From the NCBI GenBank assembly GCA_937864365.1, contig CALMJT010000166.1, positions 1-43,409 on the forward strand: 43,409 bases of DNA, written 5' to 3'. This DNA is from an uncultured Alteromonadales bacterium (lineage in GTDB: Bacteria; Pseudomonadota; Gammaproteobacteria; Pseudomonadales; Cellvibrionaceae). This document shows positions 33,029-41,216 of the stretch, in pieces. Both the position numbers and the translations under genes were made by a program. Position 1 is the stretch's first letter. Each line of letters starts with the position of its first letter. Below the pieces are notes generated by a model. It ran no database searches, was not told the DNA's origin, and worked only from the letters and a program-made list of their open reading frames with translations.

Positions 33029-34744
33029 TTAAAGCTGTTCTTCAACAATTAATCCAACTTCACGAAATTTGGCAATTTTATACCTCAGTGTTCGCGGGCT
33101 AATTCCCAAACGCGCCGCGGCTCGCTTGCGACTGCCACGCTCATCGCGAATGGTATCAACTATAAGCTCGAACTCGCGTTGCTTTAAATCGTTCCCCAGA
33201 CTGCCTTTACCCATATCCGGTGTAGCGGGTGGTGTTTTTACGGTATCAACGGTGTCGAGATTAGTCTCACTAAACAACTCAGAGACCGGCGAAGACCGAA
33301 CTGTGGGTGTACTTGGGGCAGATAGACTGGAATTCTGATCATCATGCCACAGTGAAGTTAACGACTGCGGTTGTGAGTGCGCAACAGTAGTTTCGTTTTG
33401 CATCCAACTCTCGAACACGTTTTCGTGGGAGCCGGAAACATTTGCTCGAAAACAATTTGTATTTTCATTCAAATTAGTTTTAGGGATAGTTATGGATGTA
33501 GTCATTACCTCAGGTGCTGAACTGTTTACCGTCGTGCTGGGTAACGCATTATTTGAATCGTCGTTGTAACTCAACGCCGATATCACCGGCAAGGCCATAG
33601 CTATGCCTTTTTCGTTTGGTAAGCCCAGATCACAAGCATTGATGGTAAGCCCTTCCTGTAAGATCAACGCTCGTTGTATTACGTTGTCTAATTCCCGAAC
33701 ATTTCCCGGCCAAGAATAGTTAATTAGACCTTGTTTTGCGGCTATCGATAAACGCACGCCATTTCGATGTTGTTTTCTTGCATGTTTGCGTAAAAGCTTT
33801 TCGGCCAAAGGCACTATGTCGTCACCTCGCTCGCGTAAAGGTAACCAAGACAAAGGTAAAACACTAAGACGGTAGTAGAGATCTTCGCGAAAGCGCCCCG
33901 CCTTCACTTCATCCAGCATAGTGCGGTTAGACGTCGCAATAACGCGTACATCCAGACGGATGGTTTTACGCCCACCCAAACGCTCAACTTCGCGCTCTTG
34001 TAACACACGTAATAACTTTGCCTGTAGCGCCATATCCATTTCAGAAATTTCATCAAGTAAAATGGTACCGCCATTGGCCTGCTCAAATTTGCCGGGCATA
34101 CTGGCCGTAGCACCGGTAAATGCACCCTTCTCGTGGCCGAATAGAATAGACTCCAGCATGGTTTCAGGAATGGCGGCACAATTGATTGCCACAAAGGGCC
34201 CTTGGCTACGGTTGGAACAGTCGTGAACATAACGCGCTAAAACTTCTTTCCCGGTTCCAGATTCGCCTAAAATTAACGCCGTGGAATCCGACTTTGCAAC
34301 GCGTTTTGCCAACTCCAACAATTGTAAACTGGAGCTCGCCACCGCAACCGGTGCATTTTTAAATTCTTCAGAAATACCTCCGGTATAGCGTTGTACCAGT
34401 TCTTGCAAAAGTGCCGGCTCAAAGGGTTTTACGAGGTAATCAACCGCGCCTTCTTGCATCGCCTTTACTGATTGATGAATGGTACCGTAGGCGGTCATCA
34501 ATACTACGGGAATGTGTGGGAAACGTTCTTTGGAAATTTTTAGCAGTTCGTAGCCATCAAGATTAGGCATGTTTACATCCGATACAACAATGCCAATATC
34601 ATTACGCGATTGCAAAACTTGCAGGGCTTGATTACCGTCGGCAACCGCTTCAACCTCTAGATTGGCTATTTCTAATGTATCGACAATAGCTTCTCTTAAA
34701 GAAGGATCATCTTCTGCAACTAAGACTCGTAATTTAGATTTCAT
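33029..34744 (-). CDS. fleR: Flagellar sigma-54-dependent response regulator FleR
   Basis: A 571-residue NtrC-type activator. The receiver has Asp56 in VVSDVNMPNLDG and Lys106 in LVKPF. The AAA+ domain has Walker A GESGTGKE at 160-167 and the sigma-54-contacting GAFTGA loop at 207-212. The Fis-type HTH with RAAARLGISPRTLRYKIAKF is at the C-terminus. Between AAA+ and HTH there is a Ser/Thr/Asn-rich low-complexity linker of about 120 residues (roughly 385-515), making it about 100 residues longer than typical FleR. With FleS it activates late hook-basal-body genes. The gene is separated from fleS by 222 bp containing a truncated repeat, although fleS and fleR are generally contiguous. Confidence 0.95.
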   Translation of the reverse strand: MKSKLRVLVAEDDPSLREAIVDTLEIANLEVEAVADGNQALQVLQSRNDIGIVVSDVNMPNLDGYELLKISKERFPHIPVVLMTAYGTIHQSVKAMQEGAVDYLVKPFEPALLQELVQRYTGGISEEFKNAPVAVASSSLQLLELAKRVAKSDSTALILGESGTGKEVLARYVHDCSNRSQGPFVAINCAAIPETMLESILFGHEKGAFTGATASMPGKFEQANGGTILLDEISEMDMALQAKLLRVLQEREVERLGGRKTIRLDVRVIATSNRTMLDEVKAGRFREDLYYRLSVLPLSWLPLRERGDDIVPLAEKLLRKHARKQHRNGVRLSIAAKQGLINYSWPGNVRELDNVIQRALILQEGLTINACDLGLPNEKGIAMALPVISALSYNDDSNNALPSTTVNSSAPEVMTTSITIPKTNLNENTNCFRANVSGSHENVFESWMQNETTVAHSQPQSLTSLWHDDQNSSLSAPSTPTVRSSPVSELFSETNLDTVDTVKTPPATPDMGKGSLGNDLKQREFELIVDTIRDERGSRKRAAARLGISPRTLRYKIAKFREVGLIVEEQL

Positions 34745-34872
34745 AGGACACTACTCACTGGCCAAAAATCATCAAATTGTTAACGCCACTTGAGAGATGA
34801 ATAACTCAAAGACATCAATAACCAAAAGATTTTGCGTTAAATTAATTACCCGAATTTTTTGTATATAACTTT

Positions 34873-34981
34873 TAGAAACCGCTGATTAACTCATTCATGA
34901 TTTAATCAGCGGACAGAAGTTGACAATGCGATGTCCAACTTCTTCATAATTTTAATCACCTACCGTTCATGAAATTGGCAG
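34873..34981 (+). repeat. Palindromic repeat, right-truncated copy reaching into fleS
   Basis: It starts TAGAAACCGCTGATTAACTC and follows the forward copy through GAAGTTGACAATGCGATG and CACCTACCGTTCATGAAATT. It then stops abruptly, and the fleS coding sequence continues from there. The last 14 bp of the repeat encode the end of FleS and its stop codon on the minus strand. Confidence 0.88.
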
Positions 34982-36190
34982 CGTGATAACTGCCTCTACT
35001 CCCGGATTAGCGTTTTTCAAAATAAACTGCCCACCGTGAGCTTTAACCAGTGTACGTACAACGGCCAAACCCAACCCAGTGCCTTGGGGCTTGGTGGTAA
35101 CAAAAGGCTCGTCGATGCGAGCGAGAACTTCAGGCGTTATTCCAGGCCCAAAATCTCGAAAGACAATATTTAAAACACCTGAGTTATTTAAATGAATTAA
35201 CATCTCTAAGCGAGTGCAATTTTTTGACTGTTTTTTTGAATCAAGCTCGTGTTCAATCGCTTGAATAGAATTATTAACAATATTAAGAAAAGCATTAATT
35301 AAAGCATCTTTATTGCAACGAATAAAATGAGGAGTAAATTCTTGCGCATTTGTTTTATAGACAATATCAAAGGTAAAACCACTGGCTGTAAGCGGTGCTT
35401 CAGCGGCTTCATAAAATTCGTTGATAAACTGTTGTACCGAAATACGATCCGTTAAAGGTAAATCCCCTTTAACGAACAGCAACATATCTTGAATTTGTTT
35501 TTCTAAATGGCGTAAACGCGATCTTAACTTTTCTGCAAATTTCTTCCGAACGGATAACGTTTGTTGCGTTGCGAGATCATTTTCGTCATTTGAAGAATAT
35601 TTAAGATCTTCACACAAATGACCGGAATACAATAACGCGGCCGATAAAGGTGTTCGTAGTTGATGAGCTAATGCAGAAACCATTTTTCCCAGAGAAGATA
35701 AACGCTTCTGATGACTGAGCTGATCTTGCAGTTTTCGAGTTTCGGTTAAATCGGACAACAAAATAATTTGCCCTTCTTGGCCGCCACTTAAACCTTTGGT
35801 CGATACCGAAATTCGTCGTCCCTGTTTTGTTGATATTTCATGTCCGTCATCGAATCGGCGAACAAAACAATCCGTCATAACTTCACGCCAAAGTCGGTGT
35901 AACAGGGGTATACCCAATAAAAACTCTGCGGCCTCGTTCGCGTAAATAATCTTGCCCTGTTCGTTCAATATCAATACCGCAGCAGGGACCTTTTCAAGAA
36001 TTAAATCGAAAGGAATATGAGACCGTGTTAATGTGTTGTTAAGATCATTTTTAACGTTTACTTTTTCAAACGATTTTAGAGAATCAAAGGCAACGACGCT
36101 ATTTTTAGCGATTAACGCATTGAAGATTGCAGCTTTTTTATCGGATACGGTGACATTTTTTTCTGCACCCAAGATCGCATTAAAAACCAT
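34967..36190 (-). CDS. fleS: Flagellar sensor kinase FleS
   Basis: A cytoplasmic soluble kinase of 407 residues from the ATG at 36190, which has AAGGG 8 nt upstream; a GTG at 36199 is less likely. An N-terminal PAS-like domain (about 65-150, AAVLILNEQGKIIYANEAAE) is followed by HisKA with His176 in ALAHQLRTPLS and a HATPase domain with NIVNNSIQA, FRDFGPGI and GTGLGLAVV. It phosphorylates FleR. The C-terminal LPIS and the TGA stop lie inside a palindromic repeat. A strong sigma-54 match lies 71 bp upstream of the start. Confidence 0.94.
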   Translation of the reverse strand: MVFNAILGAEKNVTVSDKKAAIFNALIAKNSVVAFDSLKSFEKVNVKNDLNNTLTRSHIPFDLILEKVPAAVLILNEQGKIIYANEAAEFLLGIPLLHRLWREVMTDCFVRRFDDGHEISTKQGRRISVSTKGLSGGQEGQIILLSDLTETRKLQDQLSHQKRLSSLGKMVSALAHQLRTPLSAALLYSGHLCEDLKYSSNDENDLATQQTLSVRKKFAEKLRSRLRHLEKQIQDMLLFVKGDLPLTDRISVQQFINEFYEAAEAPLTASGFTFDIVYKTNAQEFTPHFIRCNKDALINAFLNIVNNSIQAIEHELDSKKQSKNCTRLEMLIHLNNSGVLNIVFRDFGPGITPEVLARIDEPFVTTKPQGTGLGLAVVRTLVKAHGGQFILKNANPGVEAVITLPIS

Positions 36191-36260
36191 AGCATACACC
36201 CTTTAATTTCCGTCAAAAAATCATGTAAATAAGGTTAAACGTTTTATACACATAGAATAA

Positions 36261-36276
36261 TGCAACCTTAATACCA
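36261..36276 (-). promoter_or_regulatory. Sigma-54 promoter of fleSR
   Basis: On the minus strand TGGTATTAAGGTTGCA, with TGG-A at -24, TTGCA at -12 and correct GG-N10-GC spacing, 62-71 bp upstream of the possible fleS starts. fleSR is a known FleQ/RpoN target in Pseudomonas, so position and context agree. Confidence 0.8.
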
Positions 36277-36467
36277 AAATTTTATCCATAGTTTTCAAGG
36301 TGTTACAAAAGACGTGGTGTCAAATAATCGACCCATTTTAATGAACGTGCAGGAGTATTTGTCGGTCGTGCTGAAAAATCATAGCAATCGAATTCAAAAA
36401 ATTTATTCATACTATTCATATAATGCACAAATTCTCGAATTTAACGTTTTTCAAAAACCGCATTTAC

Positions 36468-36621
36468 TAGGAAACTCTGATTAACCTAGAGTTGCTCACA
36501 ACACAAGGATGTGTCGCCAACGTCAAGAACGGTAAATGATTGAAGTTGTGAAAAATTGGGAATCGCATTATCAATGTCTGTCTTCCGATTAAATCATGAA
36601 TGATTTAAACAGAGGTTCCAT
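36468..36621 (-). repeat. Palindromic repeat, full copy, reverse orientation
   Basis: It begins TAGGAAACTCTGATTAACCT and carries ACACAAGGATGTGT, GTCAAGAACGGTAAATGATT and ends AAACAGAGGTTCCATTA. It lies between the fleQ terminator and the fleS promoter. Confidence 0.9.
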
Positions 36622-36813
36622 TAGTTAACATCAATATAAAAATGGCTAAGAGATTGTTCTAGGAATTGTTAGGTTAATGGCGGTTTGCGATGAATTATTG
36701 AGAGAGGATCCGAAGTAACAGACTCTACAGAGTACATGAATTCAGTAACACCTGATTTTGGTGCTACCCTAGATGTTTACATAAACATGAGTTTACACAC
36801 ACGTGCACTTATA

Positions 36814-36837
36814 TAAAAAAAGCCTTTTAAAAAGGCT
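36814..36837 (-). terminator. Intrinsic terminator after fleQ
   Basis: On the minus strand AGCCTTTTTAAAAGGCT is followed by TTTTTTTA. The 8-bp stem and the U-tract are in the expected order, 62 bp after the fleQ stop codon. Confidence 0.8.
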
Positions 36838-36898
36838 AATAGAGGAAGCTTTTAGAGAATGACTCTTTAAAGGAGGAGCGACAAATAGCCGTCGAAAT

Positions 36899-38326
36899 TT
36901 AAACTCGATGCAAACCGTACTTACGCATTTTCTCTACCAAAGTAGTTCGTCGTATTGCCAAGCGTGATGCGGCTCTAGCAACAACACCTCCGCAATCGTC
37001 TAATGCTTGTTGAATTAAATTACGCTCTAAATTGGTTAAATATTCTTTAAGATCAATTCCATCATCGGGCAACAAGGTGGTATCACCCATTTTTACCATG
37101 GTGGTCTTAGCGTCAATGTCGTCGGTATCGGGTTCAAACTCTTCATCAATATCAACATGACGATATTTTTCAGGCAGGTCTTGAGCGCCAATAACACCGT
37201 AGGGATGCACAATTGCCATACGTTCAACTAAATTGGCCAACTCTCTTACATTACCTGGCCAAAGATGACGAGATAGCGAGAATATTGCTGCCGAATTAAA
37301 TCGAATGGAACCGCGCTTTTCGCTCTCTAACCGAGCCACTAATTCATTAATCAAGATTGGTATATCTTCGCAGCGTTCGCTCAAAGAGGGCATTTCAATG
37401 GGGAAAACGTTTAATCGATAAAACAAATCTTCACGAAAAGTACCGTCTTCTATCATTTGTTCAAGATTGCGATGCGTAGCCGCAATAACTCTGACATTGG
37501 TCGGTTGAGGACGATTAGATCCTACGCGTTCGAATACTTTTTCTTGCAGTACTCTGAGTAATTTAACTTGCATATTCAACGGCATATCGCCGATTTCATC
37601 TAAGAATAATGTGCCGCCCTCAGCCAACTCGAATCTTCCCGCGCGCGAATTAATGGCGCCGGTAAATGCGCCCTTCTCGTGCCCAAACAATTCACTTTCT
37701 AATAATTCCGCTGGAATAGCGCCGCAATTAACTGGCACGAAGGGACCATTTCTACGTGCAGAACCGTAGTGAAGATTACGTGCTACAACTTCTTTACCCG
37801 TACCGGATTCTCCGGTTATTAACACGCTAACTTCTTTATCGGCAACCTGAGTCATGGCTTCGCGAACATGAACAATTTTACGACTGGTACCGACCAAACT
37901 TCTGAATAAATGCACAGGACGCTTTTGATTAATGCTACCGTGGGTTTTCGCTTCGCGGTATCGCTGTGCGCGGTGCAAAGTGTCCATTAAGGTGGCGTAA
38001 GACGGTGGCATTGAAAGTTGACCAATAACCGATTCACGTTGCAATAATTCAAGATCGATAGATTCATTTCTCGACATTAGGATAAACGGTAAAGATTTAT
38101 CCCAATTTAGAACCTCGTCAATTAATCCATCTACAGAACAATTTACATCGCCAATAATGACGGCAACAAAATCTTGAGACTCAAATTGTGTATCGTGAAT
38201 TACCTGTTTCCAGCTATCAGAGTTATAGACAACCGCAGGCTCACCCATAAAATCGAGAACAATTTTTAGATCGTGCTGCCTTTGCTGATTATCGTCTATC
38301 ACTAAAACTTTTAATTCTGCCCACAT
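36899..38326 (-). CDS. fleQ: Flagellar master regulator FleQ
   Basis: A 475-residue sigma-54 enhancer-binding protein. The N-terminal FleQ receiver-like domain has lost the conserved Lys (LSMP in place of xSKP), so it is probably not phosphorylated. The LFRS c-di-GMP switch motif known from P. aeruginosa FleQ is at 140-143. Walker A GESGTGKE is at 172-179, GAFTGA follows, and a Fis-type HTH ends the protein ([20 protein letters not shown]). It activates the fleSR and early basal-body operons and responds to c-di-GMP. The gene has a terminator downstream and a divergent FlgT-like gene upstream. Confidence 0.97.
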   Translation of the reverse strand: MWAELKVLVIDDNQQRQHDLKIVLDFMGEPAVVYNSDSWKQVIHDTQFESQDFVAVIIGDVNCSVDGLIDEVLNWDKSLPFILMSRNESIDLELLQRESVIGQLSMPPSYATLMDTLHRAQRYREAKTHGSINQKRPVHLFRSLVGTSRKIVHVREAMTQVADKEVSVLITGESGTGKEVVARNLHYGSARRNGPFVPVNCGAIPAELLESELFGHEKGAFTGAINSRAGRFELAEGGTLFLDEIGDMPLNMQVKLLRVLQEKVFERVGSNRPQPTNVRVIAATHRNLEQMIEDGTFREDLFYRLNVFPIEMPSLSERCEDIPILINELVARLESEKRGSIRFNSAAIFSLSRHLWPGNVRELANLVERMAIVHPYGVIGAQDLPEKYRHVDIDEEFEPDTDDIDAKTTMVKMGDTTLLPDDGIDLKEYLTNLERNLIQQALDDCGGVVARAASRLAIRRTTLVEKMRKYGLHRV

Positions 38327-38935
38327 ATTAACAACCTAGCTATACACCTTGATATTTCAATCCGATATCAATATCAAACGATTATTGGTAAATGAGATCA
38401 ATTATTACCTGCAAATTATTAATACAACTTCAGTATAATATTAGCAATTAATAATGGATTTTCGTTTTACGTTAATTGCATTCTCATCGTTGATAAAAAG
38501 ATATAAACCGCGCAAATATAATAAGTCGTCAAAATCTTGGTTATTTGCCCAGCCAATACTCCGTCTATACTTAAAAAAAATTAGACTAGGTTAAAATCAA
38601 AGTCAATTTATTGTCTGGTGAAGGTGAAAGAAAACTGACAAATAAGAACGCACTTATGCAGATCGTTAGAAAATTTCACAGTAAAAATTTAAAAAAGCTA
38701 CGTTTTATAGAACTAAAGCGCCTTTTTAAATTATGCGAATGCTTATAAAACAGATAGAAACGCCTATATTCAACAATTTTTGTAAGTTATTTTTACCTCA
38801 ATACCGAAATCATCTGAAGCCATATAAGAGAATTTGAAGATGAATTTTACGGGATTTTACAATTAAGCGGATATGATTTCTCAAGACCCTACAGTGCCGT
38901 TAGTCGGTTTAAAAAACTATTGAATTCGGTAAGAA
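38327..38935. other. Divergent promoter region between fleQ and the FlgT-like gene
   Basis: 609 bp with no gene visible. A TTGATAT-N15-ATATCAA inverted repeat lies at 38349-38377, 22 bp before the fleQ start. I see no sigma-54 or sigma-28 match for either gene, so sigma-70-type promoters are probable but not pinpointed. Confidence 0.5.
38349..38377. promoter_or_regulatory. Possible operator before fleQ (TTGATAT inverted repeat)
   Basis: The arms TTGATAT and ATATCAA, separated by 15 bp that include GATATC, are placed 22-51 bp upstream of the fleQ start. It could bind a repressor or activator of fleQ, but AT-rich palindromes also arise by chance. Confidence 0.3.
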
Positions 38936-40129
38936 ATGAATCAAATGCACCCTTTCGCAATAGCTGGTAAAAAATTCACAACGTTAACGTATCTGCTAAC
39001 GGCTACTTGTTTGATGGCAACTATCTCCTGTACTCATACCATGGTTTCATCCGTTGAAATTGATCCTAGAAATTCATCAGATGATGAAATTAAGGTGATT
39101 GATAATTCAGAAATGATGCTGAAACAAGAAGATTCGGCAATGGATTCCATGAAACCTATTTCCGATGGTTCCAATGAAAAAGTTGTGGGATTATCGAATC
39201 AAGATCACTTAATGAGTGATTCACTAGAACATGAGTCCCAAATGCAGGAAAATACAAAAACCGACAATGTAATGGCTCCGCAAAATTCGTGTAAAAACGC
39301 CATTAATGAGCGTGTAAATAAGAAAGTTTCTGTTTTAGGTTTTAGTATTCAATCGCCTGCCAATGCCGTAGATTTATCGCCACTACACACATTGTTACCG
39401 AAAGAGTTAACCGGTAAATTATCCGAGTTAAATAGCTCGGTTGCTATTGATAGCACTACAACTCAACTACCCGGAAAATCTCATAGACAGGGTTTTGCAA
39501 TCGCATTAAAAGATTTGCAACTGAAAGATAACAGTCAATATTCTGTTATTGGTAATATTGTAAGTACCGCTTACAACACAGATGAGTCTATTTTCGACAA
39601 ATTGAAAAACAAACAAATTCCCTGGAAACAAATTCGAGGTCAAAAACCACGAATTTTTTCCATCAGCTTAGCCGTTATTGATAACTTTACCGGACTTGAA
39701 GTTGCGCACAAAAAATTCTCTGGCAGTGCCTACGACAGCACCAGCCTTAAAAATAAACCTCAAGCCTTCTCAGCGGGTTTTTACGATACAGACTATGGTC
39801 AGGTTGTTTCTGAGATTGTTACACAAGCTGCGCGCTGGATTAATGACTCATTGCTGTGCTTACCCACGAAAGCACGCATCACTCAAATCAGTAATAATGG
39901 GGTAACGCTCAATATTGGTCGCGATGTTAATGTTGAAACAGGTATGATTTTTAAAGTAGATAGCCGAGGCGAACAAAGTTTACCGGATTTTATACAGCAA
40001 ACTGATCCACACAACGGTGCGGAGATTGTGATAACGCAAGTATATGAGAATCAGTCTTTTGCGAGATACATCGAAAACTTGGCAAACTTTCAGGTCTACA
40101 TTAACGACCAAGCACAACTGATTCGTTAA
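38936..40129 (+). CDS. FlgT-like flagellar H-ring assembly protein
   Basis: A 397-residue secreted protein, the only plus-strand gene in the window. A signal segment covers about residues 13-32 (LLTATCLMATISC); the Cys could be a weak lipobox, but the -3 residue is not ideal. Residues about 38-115 are a low-complexity acidic stretch rich in Ser, Met and Asp. The following part (KVSVLGFSIQSP, then LAVIDNFTGLEVAHKKFSGS, then DYGQVVSEIVTQAARWINDS) resembles the FlgT middle domain. The ARITQISNNGVTLNIGRDVN-type C-terminus resembles the FlgT C-domain. FlgT forms the H-ring of sheathed polar flagella in Vibrio. No flgO or flgP is visible nearby. The role is inferred from these resemblances. Confidence 0.68.
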   Translation: MNQMHPFAIAGKKFTTLTYLLTATCLMATISCTHTMVSSVEIDPRNSSDDEIKVIDNSEMMLKQEDSAMDSMKPISDGSNEKVVGLSNQDHLMSDSLEHESQMQENTKTDNVMAPQNSCKNAINERVNKKVSVLGFSIQSPANAVDLSPLHTLLPKELTGKLSELNSSVAIDSTTTQLPGKSHRQGFAIALKDLQLKDNSQYSVIGNIVSTAYNTDESIFDKLKNKQIPWKQIRGQKPRIFSISLAVIDNFTGLEVAHKKFSGSAYDSTSLKNKPQAFSAGFYDTDYGQVVSEIVTQAARWINDSLLCLPTKARITQISNNGVTLNIGRDVNVETGMIFKVDSRGEQSLPDFIQQTDPHNGAEIVITQVYENQSFARYIENLANFQVYINDQAQLIR

Positions 40130-40151
40130 TTGCTTAACCCTTACTTTTCAC

Positions 40152-40226
40152 GAAATCCTAATCAATCCGGAATTTCAAACAATACAAAAAACATTTCACC
40201 AACTTCAAGAACCGTAAGTTAATGAC
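40152..40226 (-). repeat. Palindromic repeat, truncated degenerate copy
   Basis: GAAATCCTAATCAATCCGG and CACCAACTTCAAGAACCGTA resemble the first half of a reverse-orientation copy. The second half is missing. It lies 22 bp after the FlgT-like stop codon. Confidence 0.45.
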
Positions 40227-40255
40227 ATAAGTTAATGACGATAAATTAATGGCCA

Positions 40256-40292
40256 TAAAATAAAAGCAGAAATTGCGCAGGCAACTTCTGCT
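40256..40292 (-). terminator. Intrinsic terminator after the fliDST genes
   Basis: On the minus strand AGCAGAAGTTGC, a 4-nt loop and GCAATTTCTGCT form a 12-bp stem with one mismatch, followed by TTTATTTTA. It lies about 68 bp after the FliT-like stop codon. Confidence 0.8.
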
Positions 40293-40360
40293 GCGTGACT
40301 CGTTCACGAACTAACTGATCGAAGGTTCTTTTAGTTGTTTTGAGATTAATGATTTTGAAA

Positions 40361-40678
40361 TTAATAGTTTTGAGCCAGGTAGGCTTGATGTACTTTTTTC
40401 TCTAAACCTAGAGAGTGAATTTTATCTTGAACATCGACCTTTTGTTGTTCAAGAAAATAAATAACACGTCGGTACATTCTAACAATTCTTTCAATTTTAA
40501 GCGCAACACTTTGAAATTCAATTGCTCTTAATTCAACACACACTTGAACCAATTCATTTATTTGACGATCAAGATTATCGAATGCACTACTGTCTTCTTG
40601 CTCTAAGGCCATATCCAAACCCATCGCCAATTTGGATAAGCTGTTTTCTATTTCGATCAATGTCATTGTTTTATTCAT
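40361..40678 (-). CDS. FliT-like flagellar export chaperone
   Basis: A 105-residue helical protein with heptad-like hydrophobic spacing and no membrane segment. It is encoded 5 bp after fliS, the place that fliT (or Pseudomonas fleP) holds downstream of fliD and fliS. Its length (105 residues) is right for FliT, which binds the FliD filament cap before export and may control gene expression. Sequence conservation in the family is low, so the call rests mostly on position. Met5 is an alternative start. Confidence 0.65.
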   Translation of the reverse strand: MNKTMTLIEIENSLSKLAMGLDMALEQEDSSAFDNLDRQINELVQVCVELRAIEFQSVALKIERIVRMYRRVIYFLEQQKVDVQDKIHSLGLEKKVHQAYLAQNY

Positions 40679-40683
40679 AATGA

Positions 40684-41085
40684 TTATTTGTGCTCTTCAA
40701 TTGCTTTAAGATCTAATCCATTCCAACCATCACGAATAACGCGCATTAAATCTGTGGCTTCATCGCATTTTTTTAAATCGTTATTAAGATTTGCCGAAAT
40801 TAAAAGATGCGTCATGTATTCATATAAGTCATCTAAATTTGTCGCTACTTTACCGCCTTTTTCAAAATCAAGAGCCGCGCGTAAACCCGCTAATATATCA
40901 ATCGCCTTAGATATTCGATTGCCCTTCATTTCTATCTTGTTGTTTAAAATTGCTACACGGGCCTGAGCTACGCGCTCTAAAAAGCCTAATAACAACAGAT
41001 CAATAAGTTTATGAGGTGACGCATCAGTAACGGATGTATGCAAACTTACCTGATTGTACTGACTTAACGCATGATTTTGATTCAT
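40684..41085 (-). CDS. fliS: Flagellin export chaperone FliS
   Basis: A 133-residue protein from the ATG at 41085, which has GAGGAAAT directly upstream. An earlier in-frame start would add 25 basic residues not found in the family. The family signature YNQVSLHTSVTDASPHKLID is at the N-terminus, followed by LLLLGFLERVAQARVAI and the C-terminal LMRVIRDGWNGL. FliS binds the flagellin C-terminus and prevents early polymerisation in the cytoplasm. It lies between fliD and the FliT-like gene. Confidence 0.95.
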   Translation of the reverse strand: MNQNHALSQYNQVSLHTSVTDASPHKLIDLLLLGFLERVAQARVAILNNKIEMKGNRISKAIDILAGLRAALDFEKGGKVATNLDDLYEYMTHLLISANLNNDLKKCDEATDLMRVIRDGWNGLDLKAIEEHK

Positions 41086-41173
41086 AATATTTCCTCGCCT
41101 GCTCCTGTTAGCTATCGACAAAAGCAAAAGGGACTTGAGCCTAATATATTTTATTCGCAATATTTTACATATT

Positions 41174-41216
41174 GAATCCTATGATTAACTCCGTCACGAT
41201 TTAATCAAAGGGTCTG
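41174..41216. repeat. Palindromic repeat, solo-hairpin form at the fliD stop
   Basis: GAATCCTATGATTAACTCC, then GTCACGATTTAATCAAAGGG: the outer hairpin of the family. It ends at 41216 and the fliD stop codon begins at 41217. Confidence 0.7.

Larger units (their letters stand above)
36200..36898. other. Spacer between fleS and fleQ
   Basis: No gene is visible in these 699 bp. They hold the fleSR sigma-54 promoter (36261-36276), a full reverse-orientation palindromic repeat (36468-36621) and the fleQ terminator (36814-36837). Confidence 0.65.
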
